This document shows positions 12,101-22,400 of a stretch of DNA of 54,958 nt, piece after piece. Location: positions 9,897-64,854 of the forward strand of contig JADHYX010000030.1 in the NCBI GenBank assembly GCA_027604685.1, in the 5' to 3' direction. The notes under the pieces were generated by a model, which was not told the origin of the DNA, did not search any database, and worked only from the letters and a program-made list of their open reading frames with translations. The position numbers were made by a program, and so were the translations under genes. This stretch comes from Lobulomyces angularis. Taxonomy: Eukaryota; Chytridiomycota; Chytridiomycetes; Lobulomycetales; Lobulomycetaceae. The stretch's first letter is position 1; every line of letters begins with the position of its first letter.

Positions 12101-13870
12101 CAATCAAGGAAATCCAGTGTACCAACAATCTAATATTCCCAGTAATCAAAGTTATACGAATTACAACTATCAGCAAACTCCTTATGTAGGAAATACTGCA
12201 ATGAATAACACTTATGCTCAAAATTTCAGTCAAGGATATGGGGCAAACACTAATAAGTGGTACAATGCTTCGAATGCTGCATATGGTGGCAATACACTGA
12301 CTCAACCTTATAACCCTCCTAATTCTCAAAACTGGCAAAAGCAACCTTCATTTTCGGCTGGTGGACAAGCGTACAATGCTGCTGGTGCAGCATATGCAGG
12401 ACCCTCTTACAGTGGTGTACCATCATCTCCGTTGTTAAATAATCTTCATTCGCCAATGCAAGCTCCAGGCCGAATTTCCCCTCCACCTGAAGCATTGGAG
12501 CCAGAGAAGCCTGCGGGATTCCGTAAGTGTCAATCTTCATTTTTTTAATTGTAATTTTTATCAGCGTCTGGCGATAGAAGTCAAATCCCAGCCTCTCAGA
12601 TGAAAATTGTAACATCCTTGGAAAAGCTTTGGAAAGAAGTTTTACCTTCGGTAACATTTTTATAAACCTTTTTTTTTTTATGTTTTTTTTTTTTTTTAGA
12701 AATCAAAATCAGAGTCAGCTATAGGAAAAGTACAAATAATGTTTGATGAATTAAATAATGGTAGAATTAGTGCGGATGTGATTCAAAGTCTGTTGGAGAT
12801 AGCAACATGTAATTTTTTTTTTATGCTTTTTTTGGATTTAATACTTTTTACTTTGATTTTATTAAGTTGTAGAAGCTGAAGATTATGCAAGCGCAAATGG
12901 TGTTTTAAGTGAAAGTTTTATGGCAAAAAATTTTTCTTCAAATGGCAAATGGTTAACTGGATTAAAAAAACTTTTAAGTGAAAGTTTGCAGCATCAAAAA
13001 AATGAAATAGAAAAGTTGAGATTGGAAAAAGAAAAGTTAGAGAATCCTAATCTTCCTCCTGTTGGAAATCAAGGTTTTATGAATGGACCACCACCAATGG
13101 GTTTACATACCCCATCTCTTACTGGGTTTCCATCTGGCCCTCCTACCAACCAGTATGGTCAGCGACAACCTATTATTCAGCAACCTCCAAATTTTAATTT
13201 ACCACCTCCTCCTACATCCACTTTCCAGCCAAAATCAGTTCAACAAAGCAACTTTACTGGTTCTCCAACTCAGGGCCGTTTTTCATCCCCTCCACCTAGT
13301 GGTTTCGGTGGACCACCGTCATCTATGGGCCCTCCAAATCCTAAAAGTTATCCTGTAGGACAAACCCAACCTGGAAATTATTCAAATCCTCCTCCACAGC
13401 AGAGTAATTTTGGACAACCACCACTAGGAAATTTTAGCAGGCCGCCTTCGCAAGCTGGCTTTCAAAACACATCTGGACCACCTCCTATAAGTGGACCTTC
13501 ATCTTTAACACCTGCAATGGGGGGACCACCTCAGATGAGTGGACCACCTCAAATGAATGGACCACCTCAAATGAATGGACCACCTCAGATGAGTGGACCT
13601 CCCCAGATGAGTGGACCTCCTCAGATGAGTGGACTTCCTCAGATGAGTGGACCTCCTCAGATGAGTGGACAACAAAGTGGATATCAAAACCAATATATGA
13701 ATGCTAATAGACCACCTTCGCAACAAAGTTTGCATCAAATTCCAAATCAGGGTACATCCCAAGGTTTTAGTTCAACACAAGGGTTACCAGGGCAAGGCCC
13801 TTCACCAGTTTTTAGCCAACAGCAGTTACCAAATCGACCTCCACCACAGGGTGGTTTTTACCGGCAATAA
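9121..13870 (+). CDS. SEC31: COPII outer-coat protein Sec31
   Basis: Nine exons: 9121-9528, 9567-9803, 9927-10013, 10063-10693, 10741-11286, 11341-12522, 12565-12650, 12700-12808, 12867-13870; 1429 aa. Residues 1 to about 330 are WD40 repeats ('MASGASDGEIFIWD', 'TVIWDLRESRQ', 'VVLMWDLRNYSAPANALKGH', 'LMITTGKDNRTIVWNA', 'LVGISSFDGKITVHSLMGG'), diagnostic of Sec31. An alpha-solenoid ACE1 region follows (about 400-760), then a Pro/Tyr/Gln/Asn-rich linker (about 800-1010). Next comes a helical SRA1-like segment (about 1030-1155, 'LEKLWKEVLP' to 'LRLEKEKLEN'), and finally a 270-residue Pro/Gly/Gln/Met tail. Sec31 with Sec13 builds the cage of ER-to-Golgi vesicles. The extension beyond the SRA1-like domain is unusual. 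Exon 9 must start at 12867, because the alternative AG at 12872 creates a stop. Confidence 0.95.
13523..13666 (+). repeat. Tandem 18-nt coding repeat (GPPQMS/N) in the Sec31 tail
   Basis: Eight consecutive 18-nt units encode G-P/L-P-Q-M-S/N. Units differ by synonymous CCA/CCT/CCC, CAG/CAA and AGT/AAT changes, and one Pro-to-Leu change. The array is in frame and so should vary in copy number without breaking Sec31. It forms the core of a Pro-rich tail that could bind Sec23, by analogy with the PPP-containing linkers of other Sec31 proteins (inference). Confidence 0.9.
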
Positions 13871-14190
13871 TTTTATAGCATTTTCGAGTATAATAACAAA
13901 ATTATATTTGGTTGGACTTGTGAATAGATTTTTATTTAGTGTTAAATACACCTTAAAATATAATGTGTTACTGTTAACCTCTATTCTTTTCATATTCTTA
14001 AACAAGAAGTACATGATTTTACTAGCATCAAATTAACATAAGATGAATACATCATTACAATAAGTAAACATTGCATAGTAAAAAGAAGTATAATATAATT
14101 CCATTAAAAAATGTTTAAATTTTTGGAATAAGGTTGGTTTTTTAATGGTCAATTAATTCCATTTTTTAAGTTTCAAAAAAAAATTAAAAA
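13871..14190. other. Spacer between Sec31 and the small membrane protein gene
   Basis: About 320 bp of AT-rich DNA holding the Sec31 3' UTR and the next promoter. ORFs on both strands here are fragments without start, domain or splice support. I see no RNA gene. Confidence 0.5.
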
Positions 14191-14475
14191 ATGGTAGCAG
14201 GAAAAAATAGGTTGGAAGGAATATTTCCAACAATAAAGCCTGCCCCAAAATCGTTCTACTTCAAGGCTGTTGGTGTCGGCGTGATAGTTGGTGCCTTGTT
14301 TGAACTGCTGATGATTAAATCCAATTACTGTAATTCTATAAGTTTTTAAGACATTGTAAACCTTAAAATTTTTTTTAAAGATCAAGTAATGAAAGATTCA
14401 GAATTAAGAAAAATTGCTAGAAATGAAAATAACAAAGATCAAAAACCAAAAATTAACTTTTTTGACGACACTTAA
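14191..14475 (+). CDS. 77-aa single-pass membrane protein, possibly SMIM4/UQCC5-like
   Basis: Two exons, 14191-14329 and 14381-14475, give a 77-aa protein. Residues about 20-42 are a hydrophobic, Gly-rich segment ('FYFKAVGVGVIVGALFELLM') followed by 'IKSNYYQVMKDSELRKIARN' and a charged tail. The pattern 'hydrophobic stretch - E..MIK - Y.V - Lys/Arg-rich' resembles SMIM4/UQCC5, a mitochondrial inner-membrane assembly factor of respiratory complex III. The match is short and remembered rather than searched, so treat it as a lead. The Lys/Arg-rich N-terminus would suit mitochondrial import. The antisense ORF covering the same bases lacks any support. Confidence 0.6.
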
Positions 14476-14855
14476 GAAAAAAGTAATTTCATAAAAACCT
14501 TCATATTTGTTTTTTTTTTTAATCTTAACATTGCAATAATTTATTTTATTCTGTTTTTTTAATTTTTTTTTTTTTTTTTTTTGTAAGGTAAAGCTTTTAA
14601 AGTGTTCCCTTCTAATTTTTTTTGTATATTTTTTTTAAAAAAATCCAAGGAAACGTTGTCGGTTAGATTCCGAAATGACAGAATTAAATTTTTGAAATAA
14701 GTATTTATTTAATTTAATTTACTTTTTCACCTATGCATTTACTACTTATTAATCAAAAATTTAGAATAAATATGAATTTAAAAATAAATATAATTAAGAA
14801 TAAGAAGAAAATTGTTTATTAACATTTTATCAAAACATTTTCTGAATTCTTGCCT
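14476..14855. other. Convergent 3' spacer with poly-T tracts
   Basis: 380 bp between the 3' ends of two convergent genes, with long T runs around 14510-14580 and otherwise AT-rich sequence. No coding or RNA feature was recognised; it must contain both polyadenylation regions. Confidence 0.5.
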
Positions 14856-16918
14856 TCAGCTCCAATATTTTATAGTTTTATCAGCACTAGCAGAGTATAA
14901 TGTACTTTCGCCCACAGCTAAGGCATGAACAAACCCCTATTGGAAAATAATTAGTAATTTATAAAAACCTTATGTACCCTATGCCCATGCAAAGTATCAA
15001 AACATTTAAAATTCCTCAAGTCCCAACGTTTAATGGTATGATCAAAACTGCCACTGAATAAAACTCCATCTGAACTTTCGACTTGCCAAACTTCCCTAAT
15101 AAAATTTTATTCATATTAATATAATTTTTTTTTCTAATACGTTAAAATAAGAAAAAAAGGAACATACCAGTTGTGACCTTCCATAGAACTTTTTCTAGAA
15201 AAATCGGTTAAACTGTAACAAGAAATATGTGCGTCATATGTAGATGCAATTAGTAAATTATTCGAACTTAATGTCAAATCCAACACTTCACTTTCTAAAT
15301 CATCAATAGTTTTGAGTACTTTAGTGGTTTCTAAGTCCCATATCTAAACAGTATGTTATGCATTGTAGTTTCTACATTTATTCCTAACCTTCACAGTACC
15401 ATCACAAGCTGCACTCGCTATTCTGTGGTTATCAATTGGGATAATTGAATTTATTCCTATTAGTTTTCAGTGGAAATTCAAAATTTTAGTATTATCAGAC
15501 TATAAAACCTTCTGTGTGACCATGCAAAGTATCAATACATTCTAGGCTTTCAATATCCCAGATTTTTATAGTTCTATCGGAAGAGGCGGAATATAGTCTA
15601 TCACCGATGATGGAGAGTGAATAAACTTTACCTTTATGTTGCTTTATGCTTTTAAATGAAACATCACTTGAATTAAATAAGTCCCAAACATTAATTGTCC
15701 CATCTGAACCTGCACTGAAAAACTGTGAAGATTGAGAATGAATTGCCTAACAAAAAATTAAAATAGCTTTAATGATAGTTTTAATTACCAGCGACCAAAC
15801 AGAAAGTTCATGTCCCTTCATACTTTTAGTTAATTCACCAGTTTTAGCATTATAAATTTTTGTTGAACCATCATAACTCCCAGAAAAAATTTCATTGTTG
15901 TGATAGGTCAGTGCAGTTACTCCAGTTTTATTTTCTTCTAACGTTTTTTTACATTCAATAAATTTTAATGGCCACAACTAAAAAAAAATGGTAAAAAATG
16001 ATAAAAAAGGTCCTAAAAATTTAAAAAACTACATTTCCTGGTGGTTCAGTAGAAGGAAGGGTATATATACTAGCTTTCTTCTTATCAGCAAAACACTCTC
16101 TACGCACTTCTTCTAGTAACAGTACTTGTTTTTTAACTAATTCTTCCAATGCGCAAATTCTTAAATCTGTCTGTTCTATGTAGCCTAAAATTTAAAATAT
16201 CCGGTAAGAAAATTATAGTTCATAATAGTTGATAATAGCTCATTTACTTTTAATTTTTTCAAAGTTGCACTCCAGTAAATGGATTTCCATTTCTTTTGCC
16301 AAACCTTTAAATGTACAACCTTTTTAAAAAAGAACTGGTGAGTATATTAAAAAATATAAAAAAAACTTTAATATATAAAAAGAAAATTGTATGGTGTTTT
16401 TGGAAAAACAAAAATGCAAAAATATTCAGCTGATAAACGTGATTTAAAGTAAATACCACGAGCTGCATGTTCGCAAGAAGCTGGAGCGAAACTGCAAATT
16501 TTTTCGTGATGAGCAATTGAATCTAAGGTGATGGCCTCCTTACAACCATACTTTTTATAAGTGCAGTTAACATAAAGCTCTCCAATTAATTGCGCTAATG
16601 CTAAATTTGGGTGTAGATCGTCCTGTCGCAGTTTTGCTCGACTAAGAAAAGGAAAAATAAAAATAAAATAATAAAAAAAGGAAAAACAATACCATAATGG
16701 ACAAGAATTATCACGAATAATAGCACTATGGATACATCCTTTACAAAAGCTATGATGGCACACAAGCGAAATTACAGGTCTATGACATAGGTCTTGGCAA
16801 CTGAATTATCAGCAGAATATAAAAAGAAATTAAGAAAAATTTTGAGGAAATGTTACATAGGACACATCATTGTTGGACTAGGCTTTGACACGAATACCGA
16901 TGTTCTTCTTTTTAACAT
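14856..16918 (-). CDS. TRAF7-like RING / TRAF-zinc-finger / WD40 E3 ubiquitin ligase
   Basis: Eleven exons: 16918-16857, 16800-16693, 16641-16457, 16319-16248, 16184-16033, 15977-15789, 15746-15509, 15456-15389, 15343-15168, 15095-14978, 14936-14856; 482 aa. Residues 19-58 are a C3HC4 RING ('CPICQDLC', 'CHHSFCKGC', 'CPLC'). Residues about 60-125 are a TRAF-type zinc finger ('CTYKKYGCKEAITLDSIAHH', 'CEHAARGCTFKG'). A short helical, coiled-coil-like stretch follows (about 126-190), then six or seven WD40 blades to a C-terminal 'ADKTIKYWS'. This order is that of metazoan TRAF7, an E3 ligase in MAPK/NF-kB signalling and ciliogenesis (family knowledge). It is shorter than animal TRAF7, mainly at the N-terminus. 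Several introns fall between blades. The substrate is unknown. Confidence 0.85.
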
Positions 16919-17809
16919 TGTTGATTTATTTTTTATAAAAAATAAAAAAAACTTGGAGTGAAAAGAAAAAAAAAATTTTAGTTCAAAATCTTTTATTATA
17001 AAAATTACTTGATAAAAAGTGTTTCAGAGGCAAAAAAATTAGAATTTATTAAAAATTATTATTAAAACTAATAGAAAAACTTAAAACTAAGATTGAAAGT
17101 TCGAATCAGTTGTCTAAAAGTAAGCTGTAAAGGTTTATAGTTACTCAAAGAAATAAATAACAACAGTACAATATTTATTAATTTTAAATTGAAAGTTAAA
17201 AAAAAAAAAAAAAAAAAATTCCATTTGAAGTAGATTATGCAATTTACACCTTGACTATCTACAGCAGTATTGGATGCTCCTTCCATTAAACCGGATAAAA
17301 AACCAATATGCGTGACTTTACTGTGTGAATTATTGCAGTACCTTCTTCTAGTAAGGGGGCACAAAAAGTCAATTGCACCTTTGTGTTTTTGATTGAAAAC
17401 CAATACTCACAAGATACATACAAATGATGATCTAGTAAAGATCTCATGTTATTCAATACTTTTAACATATAACTTGCTAAAATGTCTAATTCAAATTGCA
17501 TTTTTTCCAGTAATGTTTTGCCATTACAAAAATAAAAGGAATACAATATGAAAACATAAAAAAAAATATGGTCAAAAACTTTACTTTTATTATCATTGTT
17601 TTGAGCGTGTAACTTATTAAGTCATTAAATTTGCAATAGATAAAAGGAATATATCAATCCAATTTTTAATTGTATATATAATTATCAAGGAATTAATTAT
17701 TTATATTTTTAAATATGTATATTTGAATTTTATTTAATTTCTTTAAGTTTTTAAAGCAAAAAAATAAAAAGTGTACGATACAGTTGGAGGCAATAGGGAT
17801 AATTTTATT
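16919..17809. other. Spacer with a doubtful short ORF
   Basis: On the minus strand an ATG at 17501 opens about 70 codons ('MQFELDILASYMLKVLNNMR' onward, ending near 17286). An overlapping frame (17403-17215) reads 'GFLSGLMEGASNTAVDSQGV', reminiscent of the end of an ankyrin repeat. I could not join these by valid splice sites into one phase-consistent gene. It may be a degraded gene or chance. A long A run (about 17200-17218) follows. The remainder is AT-rich. Confidence 0.25.
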
Positions 17810-18191
17810 CTAGAAGTGTTTTCCTGCATGTTTTTCTACCTAAAAATTGAATTTTGATATTTAATAAAAAAAAAAAATTTTGAAAATAAAACACCATCAA
17901 TTTTCCAACCAAACATTCAGCGTTTAATTTACTCAACTCGCTTTTTCCATGGCCAATTCCTTTAAACTGTTCAGTAGCATTTTCCCCTGCATTTTCCTCT
18001 AGTACTGCAACACCTCCAGGATGCTAAATTAAGAAAGAAATGTATTTTTAATATAAAATTTCCCTTTGGCTTAAGGGCTATTATACTTTTTCTGCGAATT
18101 TGGTAACATCATAAACACAATCATGAAGGATAATCCATAAATCTTCTTTTGTATTGTGTTTAAACACTTCAGCTAATGAAACTTCTCTCAT
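17810..18191 (-). CDS. Cytochrome b5, short soluble form
   Basis: Three exons: 18191-18087, 18023-17895, 17839-17810; 87 aa. It holds the complete heme-binding fold: 'HNTKEDLWIILHDCVYDVTKF', the axial-ligand motif H-P-G-G at the start of exon 2, and the second His in 'KGIGHGKSE'. It ends at 'VEKHAGKHF' with no C-terminal transmembrane anchor and no presequence. That makes it a soluble b5 domain rather than the usual ER-anchored form. It donates electrons to reductase partners such as desaturases or sterol enzymes (family knowledge). I found no further downstream exon that would add an anchor. Confidence 0.9.
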
Positions 18192-18708
18192 TTAAAATTA
18201 TAAAAAATCTATTTTATATTTCCAATTTAATGTGATGTACTTGTAAAAGATACATTTAGGAATATTCTAGAATGATTACAAATTGTTTTTTAATGTACAA
18301 TATTGAATAGTACATGATATTTTTGAGCTTGGGTATTTACCGTAGAGACCTTTACTAGAAGGAAAATTTGAAACGTTAAATTTTTAAAAACTTTTTCAAA
18401 GTGGGTTTACAAAAATTGCTCAAGGCATAAAATTCTTTCATATCCGGTAAGTTTCTGCTTTTTTTGAAGCTTAAGGTCTTTTCTGCAGTTTTGTAATTAT
18501 CAGTACTTGATTTTAAGACTTATAATTTGCAGGGTCTTTCCTGCAATTTTGTAGTTATCATCCTCTTCAGTGAATCTCCAATATAAACAGCAGCATTAAA
18601 AAATAGGAGCCAAATTTCTAGGTTCCAACAATAAATAGTCAGTTATTTTACAAGAAGGTATTTTCATCTTTTTTTTTTTTTTTTTCTGCATTTTCTACAA
18701 TTTTAAGA
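18192..18708. other. Spacer with a duplicated 28-bp element
   Basis: This is the divergent interval between cytochrome b5 (-) and the Lys-rich protein (+). Beyond the imperfect direct repeat annotated separately and a T-rich tract (18671-18685), I see nothing recognisable. It should contain both promoters. Confidence 0.5.
18475..18560 (+). repeat. Imperfect 28-bp direct repeat, two copies 58 bp apart
   Basis: Copies at 18475-18502 and 18533-18560 share the pattern GGTCTTT-y-CTGCA-r-TTTTGTA-r-TTATCA with three transitions in 28 bases. It lies in the upstream region of the plus-strand gene starting at 18709. It could be a duplicated regulatory site or a remnant of a short tandem duplication; function is unknown. 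Confidence 0.7.
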
Positions 18709-19021
18709 ATGGGAAAATCATCTAAAGCTTACCGAAAAAAAACTAAATCAGAGAAAGATTTAATAAAGTACAGCAGTTAAAAAAATAAAGTGAAAATATA
18801 AAAAAAATTAACTAAAAAATCAAAAAATAATGTTTAGAATAGAAAAACAACCTTCCAACGACTTAAAACAACTGGTAAAAGAAAAAACTGTAGAATTGAA
18901 CAAAAAGAGAGAAAAAATTTTCAAGTTAAAGAAAAAAAACAAATTAAAGAAGTTAGAAGAAAAGAAAAACAAAACGCTGGAGGAAAATCTCGATGAAGAT
19001 CAGGAAGAAATGGAAAATTGA
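18709..19021 (+). CDS. Small Lys/Glu-rich basic protein
   Basis: Two exons, 18709-18767 and 18838-19021, give 80 aa. The first exon reads 'MGKSSKAYRKKTKSEKDLIK'. The second is a charged helix dominated by Lys and Glu ending in an acidic tail (LDEDQEEMEN). The composition is typical of small nucleolar or ribosome-biogenesis proteins, but I recognise no family. No domain, signal peptide or membrane segment is seen. The splice joins in phase (AA+A), which supports a real gene. Alternative starts inside exon 2 (ATG 18830) would be intronic here. Confidence 0.5.
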
Positions 19022-19478
19022 GTTAAAAATTAGCAATCTGTATTTTATTTTTCCTTTCATATAACATTTATTTAGCATTTTCGTTCTTTTACATTCAATA
19101 AACGACGCCAAACACATATTGGTTGATACAAAGTAAATTTAATAATTATAAGGTGCTGTTGATCTTAATAAAATTCGTAAACTATCTGCCGGAAGTCACA
19201 TCAGTTTCTTTCCACTAGGTGAAGCTACACTGTTTGTAGCTAAATCTTCTTCAGTAAAGGTTGAGGAAGTAAATCGTATAGAGATGGATACTGAATTTGC
19301 AATTTATATAAACTGTAATAAATGTAATGTAAATTTTAACTTTTAATGAACCTTATAGCCATTAAGGTGAGAAAGAAATATTATTTTCATTGCAAATTTG
19401 TGTGACACGAATGTATAAACTCCGTCCTGATTAGAAAGTTAATTTGTTAAGAGAACTCTATTTTCACATTTGGTTCGA
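19022..19478 (+). other. Unassigned open stretches just upstream of myosin V
   Basis: From about 19154 an open frame reads 'AVDLNKIRKLSAGSHISFFP' onward through about 60 codons. It can be extended by two plausible introns (19318-19363 and 19372-19439, approximately) to end with TGA overlapping the myosin start region near 19487. Composition is protein-like, but there is no upstream ATG in a compatible phase; the only route uses a 21-nt intron. It could be a gene whose start I cannot see, a decayed gene, or 5' leader. No family was recognised. Confidence 0.3.
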
Positions 19479-22400
19479 ATGGAACAGCTGAACTCATACC
19501 ACATCGTATGTTGAAGTTTTAATCTTGTATACCTTTCTTATTTGTGTTTCTAAAGGGCATTAAAGCCTGGTTTCCTGATTCTACTGAAGGATGGATCATG
19601 GGTCATCTCATTAGTAAAAATGTCACTGATCTGGATTATAGTTTTCTCTTTACTATTCCGGAACGTGATAACACTCAAATTGTCGTTAAATCTACTATCG
19701 AAAATTTGATATCCGATAAATTTACTCTTCCACCTCTTGTCAATCCTCCATTTTTACTGGTAAATAATGATGATTTGGCCAATTTATCTTACCTTCATGA
19801 GTAAATAGTTATAATTTAAATGAATAATTGTTGGTTTAATAAATTCCATTTATTTAAGACCTTCAGTTTTGCACAGCATCAAAGATAGATATGAAAAAGA
19901 ATTTATATATACCTATTCCGGCATAGTTTTAATAGCAATGAATCCTTTTACCAAGTTAGACATTTATAACCCAGCTACAATGAGAATTTACTCAGGAAAG
20001 GCAAGAGATGAATCAGATCCAGTAAAAAAATTTTGAATTCTCCAATCAATATTAATTTTGGTTAAATTATCAACCTTGTTTTTAGCATTTATTTGCGATT
20101 GCTGAACAGGCGTATCGAGCTATGATCCGCGATGGAAAAAATCAATCCATTGTTGTTTCAGGTGAATCTGGAGCAGGAAAAACTATTTCAGCGACTTTTA
20201 TAATGAGATATTTTGCCGTTGTTGACGATTTACACAGGGATGCTTCGATTACTGTCAATAAAGCTAGTGCAGTCGAAGACGCAGTTTTATCCACAAACCC
20301 TATTTTAGAATCTTTTGGTTTTAATTTTTAAATTTAGAAAATCAATTTTTATATATTTATTTTAATAGGTAATTCCAAAACTACAAGAAATGATAATTCT
20401 TCGAGATTTGGAAAATATATAGAATTAATGTTTTCTAAGCCAAATTCAGACACGCAATCAACAAAAATTGTAGGAGCAAAACTTAGAACATATTTGCTAG
20501 AAAGGTCCCGATTAGTCTTTCAACCAGAAAGCGGTAATCAAAAAAACAAAAAATTTACGAAAGAAGAATAATTGTCTGTTAAATTTTTTTTTCTGTAATT
20601 TAGAAAGAAACTATCACATATTTTATCAACTTTGTTCTGCTTTACCTTTAGCGGAAAGGTATACAAAATTAATATGCATCCCTCATATTTTTAATAATTG
20701 TGCAAAGAAAAGAATGGGGCCTTGAAACTTGGGATAAATACGAATATTTAAAACAAGGAAAGACTGGAGTGTCTCCTGGTATGGATGATGTCATAGAATA
20801 CGCAAATACCCAAAAAGCCCTTTCTACCGTGGGAATATCGTTAACTTCACAACTGTAAACTTTTTAATTGAAAAAACAACTAAAGATATATATTATCTTT
20901 TAAGTGATATATTTAAAGTATGTGTAGCATTATTACACATGGGAAACATCAAAATTACTGGAGAAAAAGATGAGTCAAATATTGACGAAAATGATCCCGG
21001 TTTAACTATGTCTTCGAAGTTATTGGGATTAAATAAATTTGAATTTAAAAAATGGATGACAAATAAAAATTTGGTTATAAATAGAGAATCTACTGACAAA
21101 AAAATCGGTTTGCAGAGTGCTTTAGTGGCTAGAGATTCTGTTGCAAAATTTATATATTCAATGGTAAAGTGACAACATTTTTGAAAAATGAGACTAAAAT
21201 ATTTAAGCTTTTTGATCATCTCGTAAATGTAATCAATTCAAATTTGTGTAAAGATGAAGAAAATGTTGGAAGTTTCATTGGGGTTTTGGATATTTATGGA
21301 TTTGAACATTTTCAGAAAAATTCTTTTGAGCAGTTTTGCATCAACTATGCAAACGAAAAGCTACAAGTATTTTATAAATTGAAAATTTTTTAATTTAGGA
21401 AATTAAATATTATTTAGCAAGAGTTTAATAGACACGTTTTTAGACTAGGTAATTGTTTTAAATAGTGTGGGTGGTTGACCAATATATATATTTTTTTTTT
21501 CCCTAGAACAAGAGGAATATGTCGCTGAAAAAATTAAATGGGTAAGGTTTTTATACTTACTTACCTTTCTTAAAATCTTATCATCGATACTATAGTCTTT
21601 TATTGATTTTAGTGATAACCAAGCTTGCATTGATATGATAGAGCGGAAAGTTGGCATAATTGACTTGCTAAATGAGGAAAGTAATCTGGCCACTGGTACT
21701 GATGAACAGTTTGCTCAAAAGTTGTATAACAAATTCAGTGATACGAATATTCACAAGTTTTTTTTGAAACCAAGGTTTATATTTCTTAAGCGACTTATCT
21801 ATTTAATTTAGACGATTAATTCGTTATTTAGATTTGGAACAAGTCAGTTTACTATAAAGCATTATGCTTGTGAAGTTACGTATGATGTTGAAAGATTTAT
21901 TGAGAAAAATAAAGATACAGTTTCTGATAAACAAGTAATTTTTAAAAAACATTTCTAAACACTTATTTCTATAGATGGAAGTTTTAGTTCAATCCGACTT
22001 TGATTTCCTTCGTGAAATCATAAAAATTCCAGAAGAAATTCCGGCGAACGCTTCTACAAATACATCTACGATTACAAAAGCTGTAGGAACTTTAGGTAGA
22101 AACGCAACTGGAAGCAGAGGGAAAAAGCCAACTCTTGGAACGATATTTAAAAACAGTTTAATTGAATTAATGAAAACTATGCGGTTAACTGAATGTCACT
22201 ACATTCGATGTATTAAACCAAATCAGGCAAAGAAACGGTTTCTATTTGAACCGCAAATGGTCTTACAACAACTTCGGTAATTAAATTATTTTGGTTAAAA
22301 GTTTAACTGTATCTTTTAATTTTAGAGCCTGTGGAGTACTGGAAACTATTAAGATTTCATGTGCTGGATATCCTACAAAAATGCCTTATGACTATTTTGC

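Noticed and set aside
12000..12657. Minus-strand ORFs under Sec31
   Set aside because: They are shadows of the Gln/Asn/Tyr-rich Sec31 coding sequence on the plus strand.
13505..13762. Minus-strand ORF of repeated STHLR units
   Set aside because: Antisense reading of the GPPQMS repeat; periodicity is inherited from the sense strand.
17068..17546. Candidate ankyrin-like gene on the minus strand
   Set aside because: Only a vague resemblance in one frame, and no set of splice sites joins the pieces in phase.
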